Origin: Monoplex corrugatus
Lineage: Eukaryota > Mollusca > Gastropoda > Littorinimorpha > Ranellidae
DNA length: 64,000 bases
Direction: 5' to 3'
NCBI GenBank assembly: GCA_030674185.1
Contig: JAPXFY010000031.1
Span: forward strand, 37,681,862-37,745,861
A program made the position numbers and the translations under genes. Positions 53,368-63,560 of this stretch are shown here, in pieces (position 1 is the first letter of the stretch; every line of letters starts with the position of its first letter). The notes under the pieces are model-generated. The model was not told where the DNA came from, ran no database searches, and saw nothing but the letters and a program-made list of their open reading frames with translations.

Positions 53368-56300
53368 ACAGAGATCTCCTGGCCTGTCCATCTGCTGGTA
53401 CTGGTCTGGTGCCACCCTCCATCCTGTCTGACGTCACTCTACCTTCATCATCCCAAGGCTGTAACCTCTCCAATCTGATCACTGTCCCGATTCAAGATTT
53501 AGACACTCTCCCAAATCAGCTGTGTCTGTGTTTGTTCAATGCGCACTCTGTGGGACCGTCAAAGAGACGTTCCGAGATCTGCGACTTCGTCCGTGATCAC
53601 GATATTGATGTCATGCTGTTGACTGAGACCTGGCTTCGTCAGTCCGGTGACGAAGCGAAGTGCCGCGACCTGACACCCCCAGGCTACAAGCTGCTGTCTT
53701 TCCCACGACCCCCAAACGCCAAGGTCAAGTGTGGGGGTGGCACCGCCATCCTCCTCAAAGTTTCTCTCACTGAAAACTGTACAACAACAACGAATTTTCC
53801 TTTCTCTCATGACACTTTTGAACTGGTTCAATTTATTTTGATGATCCAACAGCAACGTGTGGCATTCTTTCTGCTCTACAGAGTTCCTCCCAACAAGAAA
53901 AACAAACTTTCAACATCTCAATTCTTTGATGAATTACCTGATTTTCTTGATTTTTGTGTTGATTGTCAAGGCAGTATTGTTCTAGCTGGTGATTTTAATA
54001 TCCATGTAAATGATACTTCTGATTTTAATGCCAGAAAATTTCTTGATCAGCTTGACATATACGGTCTTAAACAGACTGTTAGTGGACCCACGCAGAGCTG
54101 TGGAAATACTCTCGACCTTGTCATATGTAGAGATGACGATAACCTTGTTTTGTCAACTCGTGTCCATCATGATCTTTCTTCTGACCATTTTTCAATTTTG
54201 TCTTATCTAGCAGCTGAAAAGCCTAAACGTAAAGCAAAGCTTGTGTCCACTCGCTCTATTAGTAAAATTGACCAAGACAAGTTCGCTGATGATCTTTCTC
54301 AGTCAGTGACCACCGTTATGTCAGTGTCCGATTTGAACAGTTCCCTTGCCGCTGTTTTTGACAAGCATGCGCCTGTACGTCAACGAAAAGTCCGGGACGG
54401 AAAGCCTACCCCGTGGTACGGCGCTGTCGCTGATCAGCTTCGTCAGCTGAAGAGAGAGCGTAGGCGTGCCGAGCGCTGTTGGCAGTCATCACGGTTAACA
54501 GTACACAAACAAATCTATGACGCAGCAAAGCAAACGGTTGCAGATTGCGTACACGACGCGAAAACAGCTTTTTATTCTTCGCTAGTGTCCAGTTCTACCA
54601 CTTGTAAACAACTCTTTCACAATATGTCCTCGCTTCTTGGAAAAATCAAACCTGTGTCTCTTCCCACTGTGTCCGATGTCAAACTGCTCCCACACATTTT
54701 TGCCGATTTTTTCCATAAGAAAATTCTCAAGATCCGTGACAGTTTTCCACCATTTCAAAGTACTGGTTCAAACACTGTGTCGTTTTCTGGCTCACCACTT
54801 GTAAATTTCATTCCAGTTTCTGAAGACCTTGTCCGGAAGACCATTCTTAAGACTCCCCCTAAATCATGTGAACTTGATCCCATTCCAACCAAACTTCTCT
54901 TTCAACATGTGGATCTTCTCTTGCCGACCATTACAAACATCATGAATCAGTCTATTACCACTGGAATTGTTCCCCGTGAATTTAAGACTGCCATTGTTAA
55001 GCCCTTGCTGAAAAAATCTAACCTCAACAAAAATGACCTGAAAAATTACAGACCGATTTCCAATCTTCCATTTCTTTCTAAACTGCTTGAACGTCTGATT
55101 CTAGACCAGCTTTTCTCCCATCTCTCATCCCATAACCTCCTTAGTCCTCACCAATCCGCTTACAGGCCAGGGCACAGCACAGAAACTGTTCTGCTTCGTA
55201 TTCTCAATGATCTTTTGACCTCTCTGGATCAAAACAAAATTTCTATTCTTCTCCTTTTGGATCTTTCAGCTGCTTTCGATACTATTGACCATGAAATTTT
55301 GCTTTCCCGTTTGGAAAAACAACTTTGGAATTCAAAAATCTGCTTTACACTGGTTTCGATCTTATCTTTCAGAAAGAAAGCAAACCGTACTTGTCGACGG
55401 AAACAAATCTTCTGAGCTGCCTTTGGATTTTGGCGTGCCTCAAGGCTCTGTTCTGGGTCCTGTGCTTTTCATATTGTATACTTCTCCTCTGACCCACCTT
55501 ATTGACTCACATTCCATCCGTCATGAAATGTATGCGGACGATACCCAGCTCAATCATACTGATTCTCCTTCTAACTACGATCATCTAGTTCAGTCTCTTC
55601 AGAACTGCGTTTCTGAAGTAAAATCCTGGATGTATGAAAATCGACTTAAGTTGAATGATGACAAGACTGAAGCCCTTCGTGTTTCTCCATTGCCTGCAGA
55701 TCTTTCTTCTCTGCCTTCCACTATTACTGTCGGTAATACCGCTATTGCTTTTTCTGATTGCGTTCGTGACCTCGGTTTTGTCTTTGACCATAATCTCTCC
55801 ATGCACCAGCACATCATCAAAACATGTCAGGCTGCATACATCGAACTTAGACGCATTAATTCTATTAGACACTACCTTACATTAGACGCAACCAAGACGT
55901 TAGTTACTGCATGCATTCTGTCTAGGTTAGATTATTGCAATTCACTCCTTGCGGGTTGCCCTCAGAAACATCTCAAACATTTGCAACAAGTTCAGAACTC
56001 TGCAGCTAAACTCATCTTCAAGGCACGTAGGTCACAGCACTGCACACCCCTGTTTCAGACACTGCACTGGCTCCCGGTTGAACAAAGAATAAAATACAAG
56101 ATTTGCTGCCTTTGTTATCACATCATTTCTGGAACTGCTCCTGACTATCTCTCTGAACTCTTGACTGTCTACGTACCTTCTCGATCACTCCGCTCTTCTG
56201 TGGATGACAAGAAGTTTCGTGTGCCAAAATATAACAGAGAAACTCACGGTGGTAGAGCCTTTGCAGTTTTTGCTGTTCAGACATGGAACTTGTTACCTCA

Positions 56301-56443
56301 GTCCGTCCGCCACTCTAAAACTCTACCATCTTTCAAAACAAGTTTAAAAACTTACTTCTTTAAACAGTGTTTTTCCTGATTTTGGCTAGTGGGTTGATCC
56401 TGCTTGACATTCTGGATGAAATTGTGCACAATGGGGTGTATGC

Positions 56444-56541
<98 letters not shown>

Positions 56542-56807
56542 TGTGTGGCTGTGTGTGTGTGGGTGTTGTGTGTGTGTGTTTGAAAATGGGGGGAGAGGGG
56601 TGGGCGGGGGGGGGGGGGGGGGGGGTGAGAGGGAGAGAGATTATTTGGTGTGTCTGTGTGGTTGTTGATTTCCTGTGGATAGTTTTTGATGAGTTTGTTT
56701 GTATTGTAGCCTGTTATTTGGTTTATATATGTATGGTTTACTGATGTAAAGCGCTTTGAGGTTTCGGAAAGCGCTCTATAAATGCACTATTATTATTATT
56801 ATTATTA
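53368..56807 (+). mobile_element. CR1/L2-group LINE (endonuclease + RT), one frameshift
   Basis: 3.44 kb, 5'-truncated, flanked by CAACT (53363-53367, 56808-56812). First ORF to 55415: endonuclease (LCLFNAHSVGPSKRRSEIC, DVMLLTETWL, VLAGDFNIHVND, SGPTQSCGNTLDLVI, LSSDHFSILSYL) and RT up to the first catalytic Asp in LLLLDLSAAFDTIDH. At about 55325 a base is missing in a T run, and RT continues in another frame to 56379: GVPQGSVLGPVLF, MYADDTQL with the YADD catalytic pair, SRLDYCNSLL, and a C-terminus ending FKTSLKTYFFKQ. The 3' end is the typical AAAGCGCTTTGAG / AAAGCGCTCTATAAATGC followed by (ATT)n. Confidence 0.88.
56445..56545. repeat. (TG)n microsatellite in LINE 3' UTR
   Basis: Nearly pure TG tract, followed by a G run (56606-56624). 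Confidence 0.95.
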
Positions 56808-56864
56808 CAACTCGCGTGGTCGGATCGCCATCGAAGCCTTCCAGTCTTTTCAATGTTGATCAAG

Positions 56865-57035
56865 TCTGACAGTGATATGCCTGAATGTTGAGTCAGTGTG
56901 AGGTGACAGTGATCTGACTGAATCAGTGAGTGTTGTCAGTGTGGAGAGTGACAGTGATATGACTGAATGAATTGATTGTTGTGTCAGTGTGTAGTGACAG
57001 TGATGTGGCTGAATGTTGTCAGTGTGGAGACTTTT
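56865..57035. repeat. Short tandem repeat (GACAGTGATNTGACTGAAT)
   Basis: Four imperfect units of roughly 40-50 bp carrying GTGACAGTGATATG, CTGAATG and TTGTCAGTGTG. Confidence 0.7.
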
Positions 57036-57417
57036 ACGGAACCCAAAATTGCTGCATCACACAAATACCTATTTTCAGTTGCACAGAGCCAGAGATATGC
57101 CTTCTCCAGACTAACACACACACAAATAAAGCCATTTGCCACTTCACATATGATATATATTTGAAAAGTTATTATCGAGACTGGCTCTCAATGGCCTAGT
57201 GTATAATTTGGTGTTTAATAGACACCAAATGATATACTAGACCATTGTGAGCCAGTGTGGATAATAGTCTTAGAAAGGTCATTTAAAAGTTGTGAATATC
57301 TAGATAACTGAGGTACAGATTTGTGAAAAACAGAAGGTGTTTCAGGGCTTGAATTGCTGAAAAAGGTGCCAGGAGAGGCCTTCAAAATGCTTTCAAAATG
57401 CTAATTTTCGTTTTCGG

Positions 57418-57500
57418 CTGGGGGGCGTTGCCCCCTAGACCCCCCACAGGGGCGTTGCCCCTGCACCCCACAGGGGCCTGCGGCCCTGGACCCTGGCCTT
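57418..57500. repeat. GC-rich hairpin series
   Basis: GGGGGGCGTTGCCCCC, AGGGGCGTTGCCCCT and AGGGGCCTGCGGCCCT follow one another, each a perfect or near-perfect stem with a small loop, spaced by TAGACCCCCCAC-type linkers. Part of the right subterminal region of the CAGGGGG element. Confidence 0.8.
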
Positions 57501-57718
57501 CCTCTTTTTTTTCAAGCAGCAATTCTACCCCCTGCTAAATAGATAGTTAAAGATTTAGATAAGACGTTTTCTCCTCTGTTCTGAGCAGTGGTGTTTTCTC
57601 TCAGTGAGGTGTGTATATATACACATTACTTTCGCCCATATTGTGAAAATGTCACATGGTTGCACGATCTGCATACTCCATCTTTGGTGGGTGTGCAGTC
57701 AGGGTATTTTCATGTTTC

Positions 57719-57900
57719 TTAACCCTTTGACTCCCATACTTGTCCACCAGCATCCTGCATTGTCAACTATGCTAGCAAAGCAAAAACTTAACCCTTTGAC
57801 TCCCTCACACTATCCACCAGCTTCTGCACAGGAAGCGGGTGGATAGGGTGAGGATCAAAGGGTTAAGTTTTTGCATTTGGTGGATAGGGTGCAGAAGTTG
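57719..57900. mobile_element. TTAA MITE, copy 13
   Basis: TTAACCCTTTGACTCCCATA at left, central palindrome CCACCAGCTTCTGCACAGGAAGCGGGTGG; the right end decays after GGTGGATAGGGTGCAGAAG without a TTAA. Confidence 0.75.
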
Positions 57901-58554
57901 CCAACAAATCAGAGATGGTTTATGTGGTCTTTAACGTACATGTGTATTAGATGTTTTGTGTACATATATACACACAAACAGGGTCCAGGTACTCACAGAT
58001 CGGCATGTTTGATGACCCAGGAAGATTAGAGAAATCTCCAACCTTTACCCACCAGGCAGTGCCCCACCTCTGGTTCACATCATTGGAGTTGAACCCTAGC
58101 CGCTCATTCCAGTTCCTCAATGCACCACCAAACCCAAGTTTATTCAGTGCAAGTCTCAGTGCAAGGAAGTCCATAGGAGCCAGCGATGTCAAAGCAGCCA
58201 TAGGGCCACCTACTATAGGATACCCTGCAATACTGCTCAGTCTGGTGGAGTACAACAATGCCAGTTTCGATCCAACTTACCAAGGACATTACCTACTGAG
58301 TCCCTGACCAACAACGTAATTGCTCAGTGGCAGATCCAAACTGAATGCATATCCAGACTGAGTGATCAACCCTCCAGTAAGGACATTGTAACCGTGTCCC
58401 TTCCAGTGACATCACCCATGAATCACTGATACTATAGACCCCCCCCCCCCCCAGCTAGAACTTTCCTTGGCATAGAAGTTTGGAGGAAACTGAAAGTGAG
58501 GTCACCGTGAGATCAGGTCATAGAACCTGAGACACTTTTTATAATGCTGTGATG
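57901..58554. other. TTC14 intron 2, no recognised feature
   Basis: Ordinary-complexity sequence with ORFs of about 100 codons on both strands (57951-58307 +, 57947-58258 -) but no protein family I can identify; C run at 58439-58452. May be an eroded repeat. Confidence 0.4.
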
Positions 58555-58670
58555 ATTTTGGACAGGCTTACGGAGTGAATGAAGACAGAGAAGGTGGGAG
58601 ATGTACTTGCAGCGACGAAAGATAGATTTGTATGGAGGGCCATGATCATCAACTCTATGCAACAGGGCAC

Positions 58671-58706
<36 letters not shown>
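58555..58706 (+). mobile_element. RTE-type LINE 3' end (short)
   Basis: GGAGATGTACTTGCAGCGAC, GTATGGAGGGCCATGATC, CAACAGGGCACATGATGATG, then (GAT)n. Confidence 0.7.
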
Positions 58707-58711
<5 letters not shown>

Positions 58712-58839
58712 ATGATAATGGGGATCATGATCATGATGCTGTGAAGTTTCAGTTTGGATTGAGACCACTGGACAGGGCTGTACTGCTTGCTTATTTCCAT
58801 AATATATTCCAGCGTTAACCAGGCCTGCAGTGTTGGATC

Positions 58840-59510
58840 AGGAAATTTGAGCAACACCCTCATGGACGCATCCATGAAGTGGGTGAGACTGGACTGTGTT
58901 GTCCCAGTGGATGAGACTGGACGGTGTTGTCCCTGTGGATGAGACTGGACTGTGTTGTCCCAGTGGATGAGACTGGACTATGTTGTCCCAGTGGATGAGA
59001 CAGGACTGTGTTGTCCCAGTGGATGAGACTGGACTGTGTTGTCCCAGTGGATGAGACTGGACTGTGTTGTCCCAGTGAATGAGACTGGACTGTGTTGTCC
59101 CAGTGGATTAGACAGGACGGTGTTGTCCCAGGGAATGAGACTGGACTGTTGTCCCAGTGGATGAGACAGGACTGTGTTGTCTCAGTGAATGAGACTGGAC
59201 GGTGTTGTCCCTGTGGATGACACTGGACTGTGTTGTCCCAGTGGATGAGACTGGACTGTGTTGTCCCAGTGGATGAGACTGGACTGTGTTGTCCCAGTGG
59301 ATGAGACAGGACTGTGTTGTCCTAGTGGATGAAACTGGACTGTGTTGTCCCAGTGGATGAGACTGGACTGTGTTGTCCCAGTGGATGAGACAGGACTGTG
59401 TTGTCCCATGGAATGAGATTGGACGGTGTTGTCCCAGTGGATGAGACTGGACTGTGTTGTCCCAGTGAATGAGAGTGGACTGTGTTGTCCTAACCAACCT
59501 ATAGCATGCT
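58840..59510. repeat. Minisatellite of about 28 bp derived from a SINE
   Basis: About 22 units of GACTGGACTGTGTTGTCCCA plus GTGGATGA, starting inside a family S1 SINE fragment (58845-58880: GAGCAACACCCTCATGGACG, CATCCATGAAGTGG). The SINE resumes after the array with CCAACCTATAGCATGC. The S1 copy at 19680 has the single-unit form (GTGGATGAGACTCGACTGTG, TGGTTCCAG). Confidence 0.88.
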
Positions 59511-59512
59511 CA

Positions 59513-60050
59513 TCATCATCATCAGGTGCCCTGCCGCATGGCGTTGGCGACCATGGACTTCCAACCATCTCTATCTCTCGTTTGCCCCCAGCATCTCCCC
59601 CACCCTCCTCATCCCCAGCCACTCTGCAGGTCTGTCCAGCATTCTCTCCCTGGGTCTACCTGGTGCTCTCTTTCCCTCCAGCTTCCCCGTTGTGACCAAG
59701 TGCTCCAAATCCCCCTTCCTCATAAAATGGCCTATAAATGTTGCTTGTCTTTTCCTAATCTTCCTTATGAGTGATCTACTTGTGTCTGCCTCCATCAAGA
59801 CTGTCTTGTTTGTTTTCTTTGCTGTCCATGGAACTCTCAACATTCTTCTGAGAAACCACATCTCGGCTGCCTCGATCCTGCTCTGGCTTTGCTCGCTGAC
59901 TGTCCACGCCTCGCATCCGTACAACAGTATTGGTTCTATATAACATTCAAGGACTCTCTTTCTGATGTTAATTGATAGGCACTTGTTGGTAAGAATGCTT
60001 GTCATCTTCTTGAATGCTGTTTTGGCTTGGCCGATTCTGCCAGCTATTTC
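59513..60050 (-). mobile_element. RTE-type LINE 3' fragment, largest copy
   Basis: - strand from 60050: EIAGRIGQAKTAFKKMTSIL, NIRKRVLECYIEPILLYGC, EAWTV, RIEAAEMWFLRRMLRVPWTA, IRKRQATFIGHFMRKGDLEH, LVTTGKLEGKRAPGRPRERM, the canonical C-terminus of an RTE-clade RT, open over 144 codons, ending in (GAT)n. 5'-truncated. Confidence 0.85.
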
Positions 60051-60059
60051 CGAGCTTGC

Positions 60060-60190
60060 TCAGAGCATGCTCAGTTTTTGAATATGAGCTGGTCAGAGCC
60101 TAAATATCCCACAATAATTTTTCTGGACTGGAGGGAGTTTGACCTTCCTGTCAGTATCCATTGCTTAACCACTTCTCCATGCTGGCTGAT
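60060..60190 (-). mobile_element. SINE fragment, family S1
   Basis: GAGCTGGTCAGAGCCTAAAT, ATCCCACAATAATTTTTC and GACTGGAGGGAGTTTGACCT match the body of the SINE at 19730-19830 in the same orientation. It abuts the RTE fragment and could be the continuation of the S1 copy broken at 59515. Confidence 0.55.
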
Positions 60191-60399
60191 TTGTGTCCAC
60201 CTACACATTACTTTGTGGATGAGTTTACTTCGCTTTTAGTTAGTATCATAATGACCCATGAGATAGAGAATGATGTTTTTTGCTTGTGGTCTCTGGATCT
60301 CCCCCCTCCCAACCATGAATGGGTACCGTGCCCTGTTCAGGGTTGTAGAAGGCAAAGTGGCAAGAAAGAGGAGATGAGCACCGCTCGCGTAATTCTGGT

Positions 60400-60920
60400 C
60401 CCTGAGAAAAGGTGAGGTCTCTACCACATTGCTTCTCTGTGACCTCAGAGTTATAGTAATAATGACTGTTTGTATAACACCATATCTCAAAAGAGTTCTG
60501 AGTGCTCCACAAAAGCTTATGCCAGAGGGGGACATATGTAAAAGAAATGCATGTAAACCCATATCCACTTTGATGAAAAACGAATAACCGCAAGACACAC
60601 AGTATGAAATAATAAAAAGTAAACTATATACATTTATAGTAAAATGTCCACTTGTACATGCCAGTTGCAAAGAAATAATAAATTTCAAATATCTACGTTT
60701 ATAATAAAATGTCCACTTGAGGATGTCAGTTTCCCATACAGTGAAGATGGTAATTAGTGGAAAACCATGCTCCTTTACAAGTACAAAGCAGTGACCACAT
60801 TTCTTTCATTACCGCATTTCTTTCATTCTCACATATGGATATACACAGACCAGCACATTCATACACACACAAATGCACTTACATACACATGCATATATGT
60901 GCACACATGCATGCACACAT

Positions 60921-60925
<5 letters not shown>
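60400..60925. other. TTC14 intron 2, dispersed fragments
   Basis: 60408-60450 shares GGTGAGGTCTCTACCAC and GTGACCTCAGAG with 39218 and 23445. 60455-60540 (ATAACACCATATCTCAAAAG, AGTTCTGAGTGCTCCACAAA) looks like an inverted LINE 3' end of the CR1/L2 type. A 60-bp direct repeat (GTAAAATGTCCACTTG) is at 60640-60720. Confidence 0.45.
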
Positions 60926-60968
<43 letters not shown>

Positions 60969-61009
60969 CACACACACACACACATACACACACACATACA
61001 CACACACAC

Positions 61010-61051
<42 letters not shown>

Positions 61052-61055
61052 AAAC
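60926..61055. repeat. (CA)n microsatellite
   Basis: CA tract with CAA and CATA interruptions. Confidence 0.95.
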
Positions 61056-61299
61056 AAATGGATAACCACATGAGTAGACATATTTGCATGAACCATACTG
61101 AAACACTCATTTACTCAAACACATGGGCGTATGGGCGTATTCTCATGCAACACACATACTCAAAAGGACAGACACACATAGACTTGCATACACACGCATG
61201 CACTGCACCAGTGCATATGCACACACACGCTTACATATATGTGCAAACATGTATGCATGCATACACGCATACACACACGCACAAACATATGCGCACATG

Positions 61300-61396
61300 C
61301 ATTCTCTCTGTCTCTCTCTCTGTCTCTGTCTCTCTGTCTCTATCTCTGTCTCTGTCTGTCTCTCTCTGTCTGTCTGTCGGTCTGTCTGTCTGTCTG

Positions 61397-61432
<36 letters not shown>
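61300..61432. repeat. (TC)n/(TCTG)n microsatellite
   Basis: CT-rich compound array. Confidence 0.95.
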
Positions 61433-61434
<2 letters not shown>

Positions 61435-61569
61435 ACATACACACAGATTACAGTTTATACAGTTGACATGGGAAAAAGTAGTTTTGGGACAACCTTTTTC
61501 TTGTACCATTTGATCAGCCTGACCAAATAGCTTGATGATGTTTTTATTTTTACTGATTTTTTTTTTCAG

Positions 61570-61646
61570 ATGTCTTTGGAATTATGCCACCTTTGGAATC
61601 ATTCATGGGAGTGCCATCAGATGCTTGCCAGGATCATTTCTTTGAG
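61570..61646 (+). CDS. TTC14: TTC14 homologue, exon 3
   Basis: Acceptor GATTTTTTTTTTCAG, phase 1 (G from exon 2 plus AT gives Asp); donor GTGTGC at 61647, phase 0. Reads VFGIMPPLESFMGVPSDACQ then DHFFE, matching VMPPLEQFMEIPS...FF of vertebrate TTC14. Only 77 bp. Confidence 0.87.
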
Positions 61647-61659
61647 GTGTGCAGGTGTG

Positions 61660-61749
61660 CGCATGCATGTGTGTGCGTGCGTGTGTGTGTGTTGTGTATG
61701 TGTGTGTGGGTGGGTGATCAAAACTCTGACCATAGTGTGAGTGAGTGAC

Positions 61750-61801
<52 letters not shown>

Positions 61802-61950
61802 GATATGTTTGTGTGAGCACTTGTGCAAGTGTGTAGATGTGTGTGTGTGTGTGTGTGCGTGTGAGTTTATGTGTGAGTGTGTGTGTGGGGGGGTGCAGTC
61901 TCTTTTGTGTGTGCATGCATATACAGATATGTAGATGTGTGTGTGTACGT
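61660..61950. repeat. (TG)n microsatellites in TTC14 intron 3
   Basis: TG-rich with GCG and GTGAG interruptions, beginning about 15 bp after the exon 3 donor. Confidence 0.9.
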
Positions 61951-62374
61951 ATATGTAAGTGTGGTTATTGTAATAGGTTGAATTTTGTTTCTCCGTTTTT
62001 TTTCAGGGTGCAGAAATTACACTCATTTGAAACTAACACAAGCTATATATCATTGTTATCACTAGGTATTTGGCAATAAGCAGGCACTTGCTTTGTCTTA
62101 CAGATACTGGGAGTAAGTTCCATGTTGTTTGGACAAAAAGTAGAAGATTTCTTTCTGCAGATAGTTTGAGAAAGTTGAGAGACTGACAAGAGAGAAGCTT
62201 CTTGAGACTTTAAGTGCTCTGGAAAGCTTGTAAGGCAGAAGTTCTGACAGGTGTATTGGCATGGTAATAAAATATAGATAGCGGAAGAAAAGAGTGATAA
62301 ATTTATACTTTATTAGTTCTTAGACTAGAGATGATGATGTTTTCCCCAAGAACGTCAAGTTGTATTTTTTAAAT

Positions 62375-62840
62375 GTCTTTTTTGACAATAGCAAAAAATA
62401 TAGAACAGAAAATGTCTGTTTTGACAATAGCAACAAAATACAAAACAGAAAATGTATGTTTTGATTATAGCAATAAAATATGGAATAGAACATGTTTGTT
62501 TTAACAATAGCAACAAAATGCAGAACAGAAAATATATGTTTTGACAATAGCAACAAAATACAGAACAGAAAATATATATGTTTTGACAGTAGCAACAAAA
62601 TGCAGAACAGAAAATATATGTTTTGACAGTAGCAACAAAATACAGAACAGAAAATATATGTTTTGACAGTAGCAACAAAATGCAGAACAGAAAATATATG
62701 TTTTGACAATAGCAACAAAATACAGAACAGAAAATATATGTTTTGACAATCGCAACAAAATACAGAACAGAAACTTTGTTTTGACAGTACAACAAAATAT
62801 AGAACTGAAACTGTATGTTTTGCTCAATAGAACAAAATAT
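62375..62840. repeat. Tandem repeat of about 40 bp, 12 units, in TTC14 intron 3
   Basis: Units read TTTTGACAATAGCAACAAAA, then TACAGAACAGAAAATATATG. Two alternating variants (ACAATAG/ACAGTAG; TACAG/TGCAG). The array ends about 75 bp before exon 4. The CCYCQNIYFLF-type ORFs on the - strand are its translations. Confidence 0.92.
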
Positions 62841-62914
62841 AGAGCAAACCAATAAAAAGAAAACCCTCCCATCTATCCAGTCTGATTCAGTGCACTTTGT
62901 TGCCAATGTTTCAG

Positions 62915-63040
62915 AACTTGGCTGCGGATGACCTGGTGATTGGCGTCGTGTCGTCAGTGAGTGATTCGGGTGTCATAGCGACACTACTGTGTATGGAGAC
63001 GCCGGGACTTTCTAGAGATATTGATGAATTGAACATTACG
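62915..63040 (+). CDS. TTC14: TTC14 homologue, exon 4: start of S1 domain
   Basis: Acceptor GCCAATGTTTCAG, phase 0; donor GTGAGT at 63041, phase 0; 42 codons. Reads NLAADDLVIGVVSSVSDSGV, IATLLCMETPG, LSRDIDELNIT, matching the G-D-I-V-I-G-x-I-S-S start of the S1 RNA-binding domain of TTC14 and its RDI..LEIT sequence. The rest of S1 and the TPR region lie beyond the window. Confidence 0.88.
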
Positions 63041-63484
63041 GTGAGTAAAGTGATGGATATATTGATAGATAGAATATTGAATGAATTTATGAACGTCACA
63101 GTGCACTGAAACACCGGAACCGTGCAGAGATGTTGATTGACGGAACATCACAGGGAGTTCACTGAGGAATGCATTGATAAGTTAAACGTTGAATAAATCG
63201 GTGAATTTATCTGGTGGTGTATTCAGTATTGAATAAATCACTGAGACCCAGATATTGATAACATTGATAGGTTGAATAATGAATGAGTGAGTGAATTTGA
63301 CACCAGCTTAGTAAATTGATAATTTCAGTGTCAGTTTGAATATATTTCTCTCCCCTTGGGGGATGCCGGGAGATGTTTCTACATGTTCTTATTCTGTTTT
63401 TGTGTGTTTCTGGTTTCTGTATGCTGAACCAATGGCAGTCGTTTTGTTTCTGATTTTGATTGTGAATTATTGAGTGAATTACCA
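63041..63484. other. TTC14 intron 4, decayed direct repeats
   Basis: 63085-63300 contains loose repeats of GTTGAATAAATCGGTGAAT and TGATGAATTGAACATTACGG-like pieces, partly echoing the end of exon 4 (compare 63023-63042 with 63133-63152: TTGATTGACGGAACATCACA). No further exon recognised. Confidence 0.4.
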
Positions 63485-63560
63485 GTCAGCATAGCAGAGT
63501 GGTTTGTGTGACAGACTGGTGGCTGGGAGGGCATGGGTTTGAATCCCCATCAGTCAGATG
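63485..63560 (+). mobile_element. tRNA-derived SINE head
   Basis: A-box-like TAGCAGAGTGGTTTGTGTGA and B box GGGTTTGAATCCCC 45 bp later. The long D-to-T spacing recalls a Leu/Ser-type tRNA, but stems are not conserved. A body with two copies of CGCATATGCGTACC follows (63588-63642). Confidence 0.65.

Larger units (their letters stand above)
52964..57534 (+). mobile_element. CAGGGGG-terminus transposon with zinc-finger ORF, split by a LINE
   Basis: Ends CAGGGGGTGGAATTGTT at 52964 and, as reverse complement from 57534, CAGGGGGTAGAATTGCT; flanked by CTAAAT on both sides (52958-52963, 57535-57540). hAT elements have CAGGG-type ends but normally 8-bp duplications, so the superfamily is not settled. 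On the + strand from 53166 an ORF reads MAINLRIVERGEPFE, GWRWEWTDEIIKEN, VGDFIRKVKEPGYALCIACK, SDIN, a BED-like CxxC zinc finger of transposon-derived proteins. After the inserted LINE, 56811 on continues NSRGRIAIEAFQSF in the expected pattern. The body is otherwise short; probably non-autonomous. Confidence 0.7.

Noticed and set aside
57951..58307. 118-codon ORF in TTC14 intron 2
   Set aside because: An equally long ORF exists on the opposite strand and neither has motifs, splice context or phase match with TTC14.
59108..59622. ORFs with repeated STGTTQSSLIHWDN
   Set aside because: Frame through the 28-bp SINE-derived minisatellite and the RTE fragment beside it; no independent protein character.
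62320..62906. ORFs with repeated CCYCQNIYFLFCILLL
   Set aside because: Complement of the 40-bp tandem array in TTC14 intron 3.
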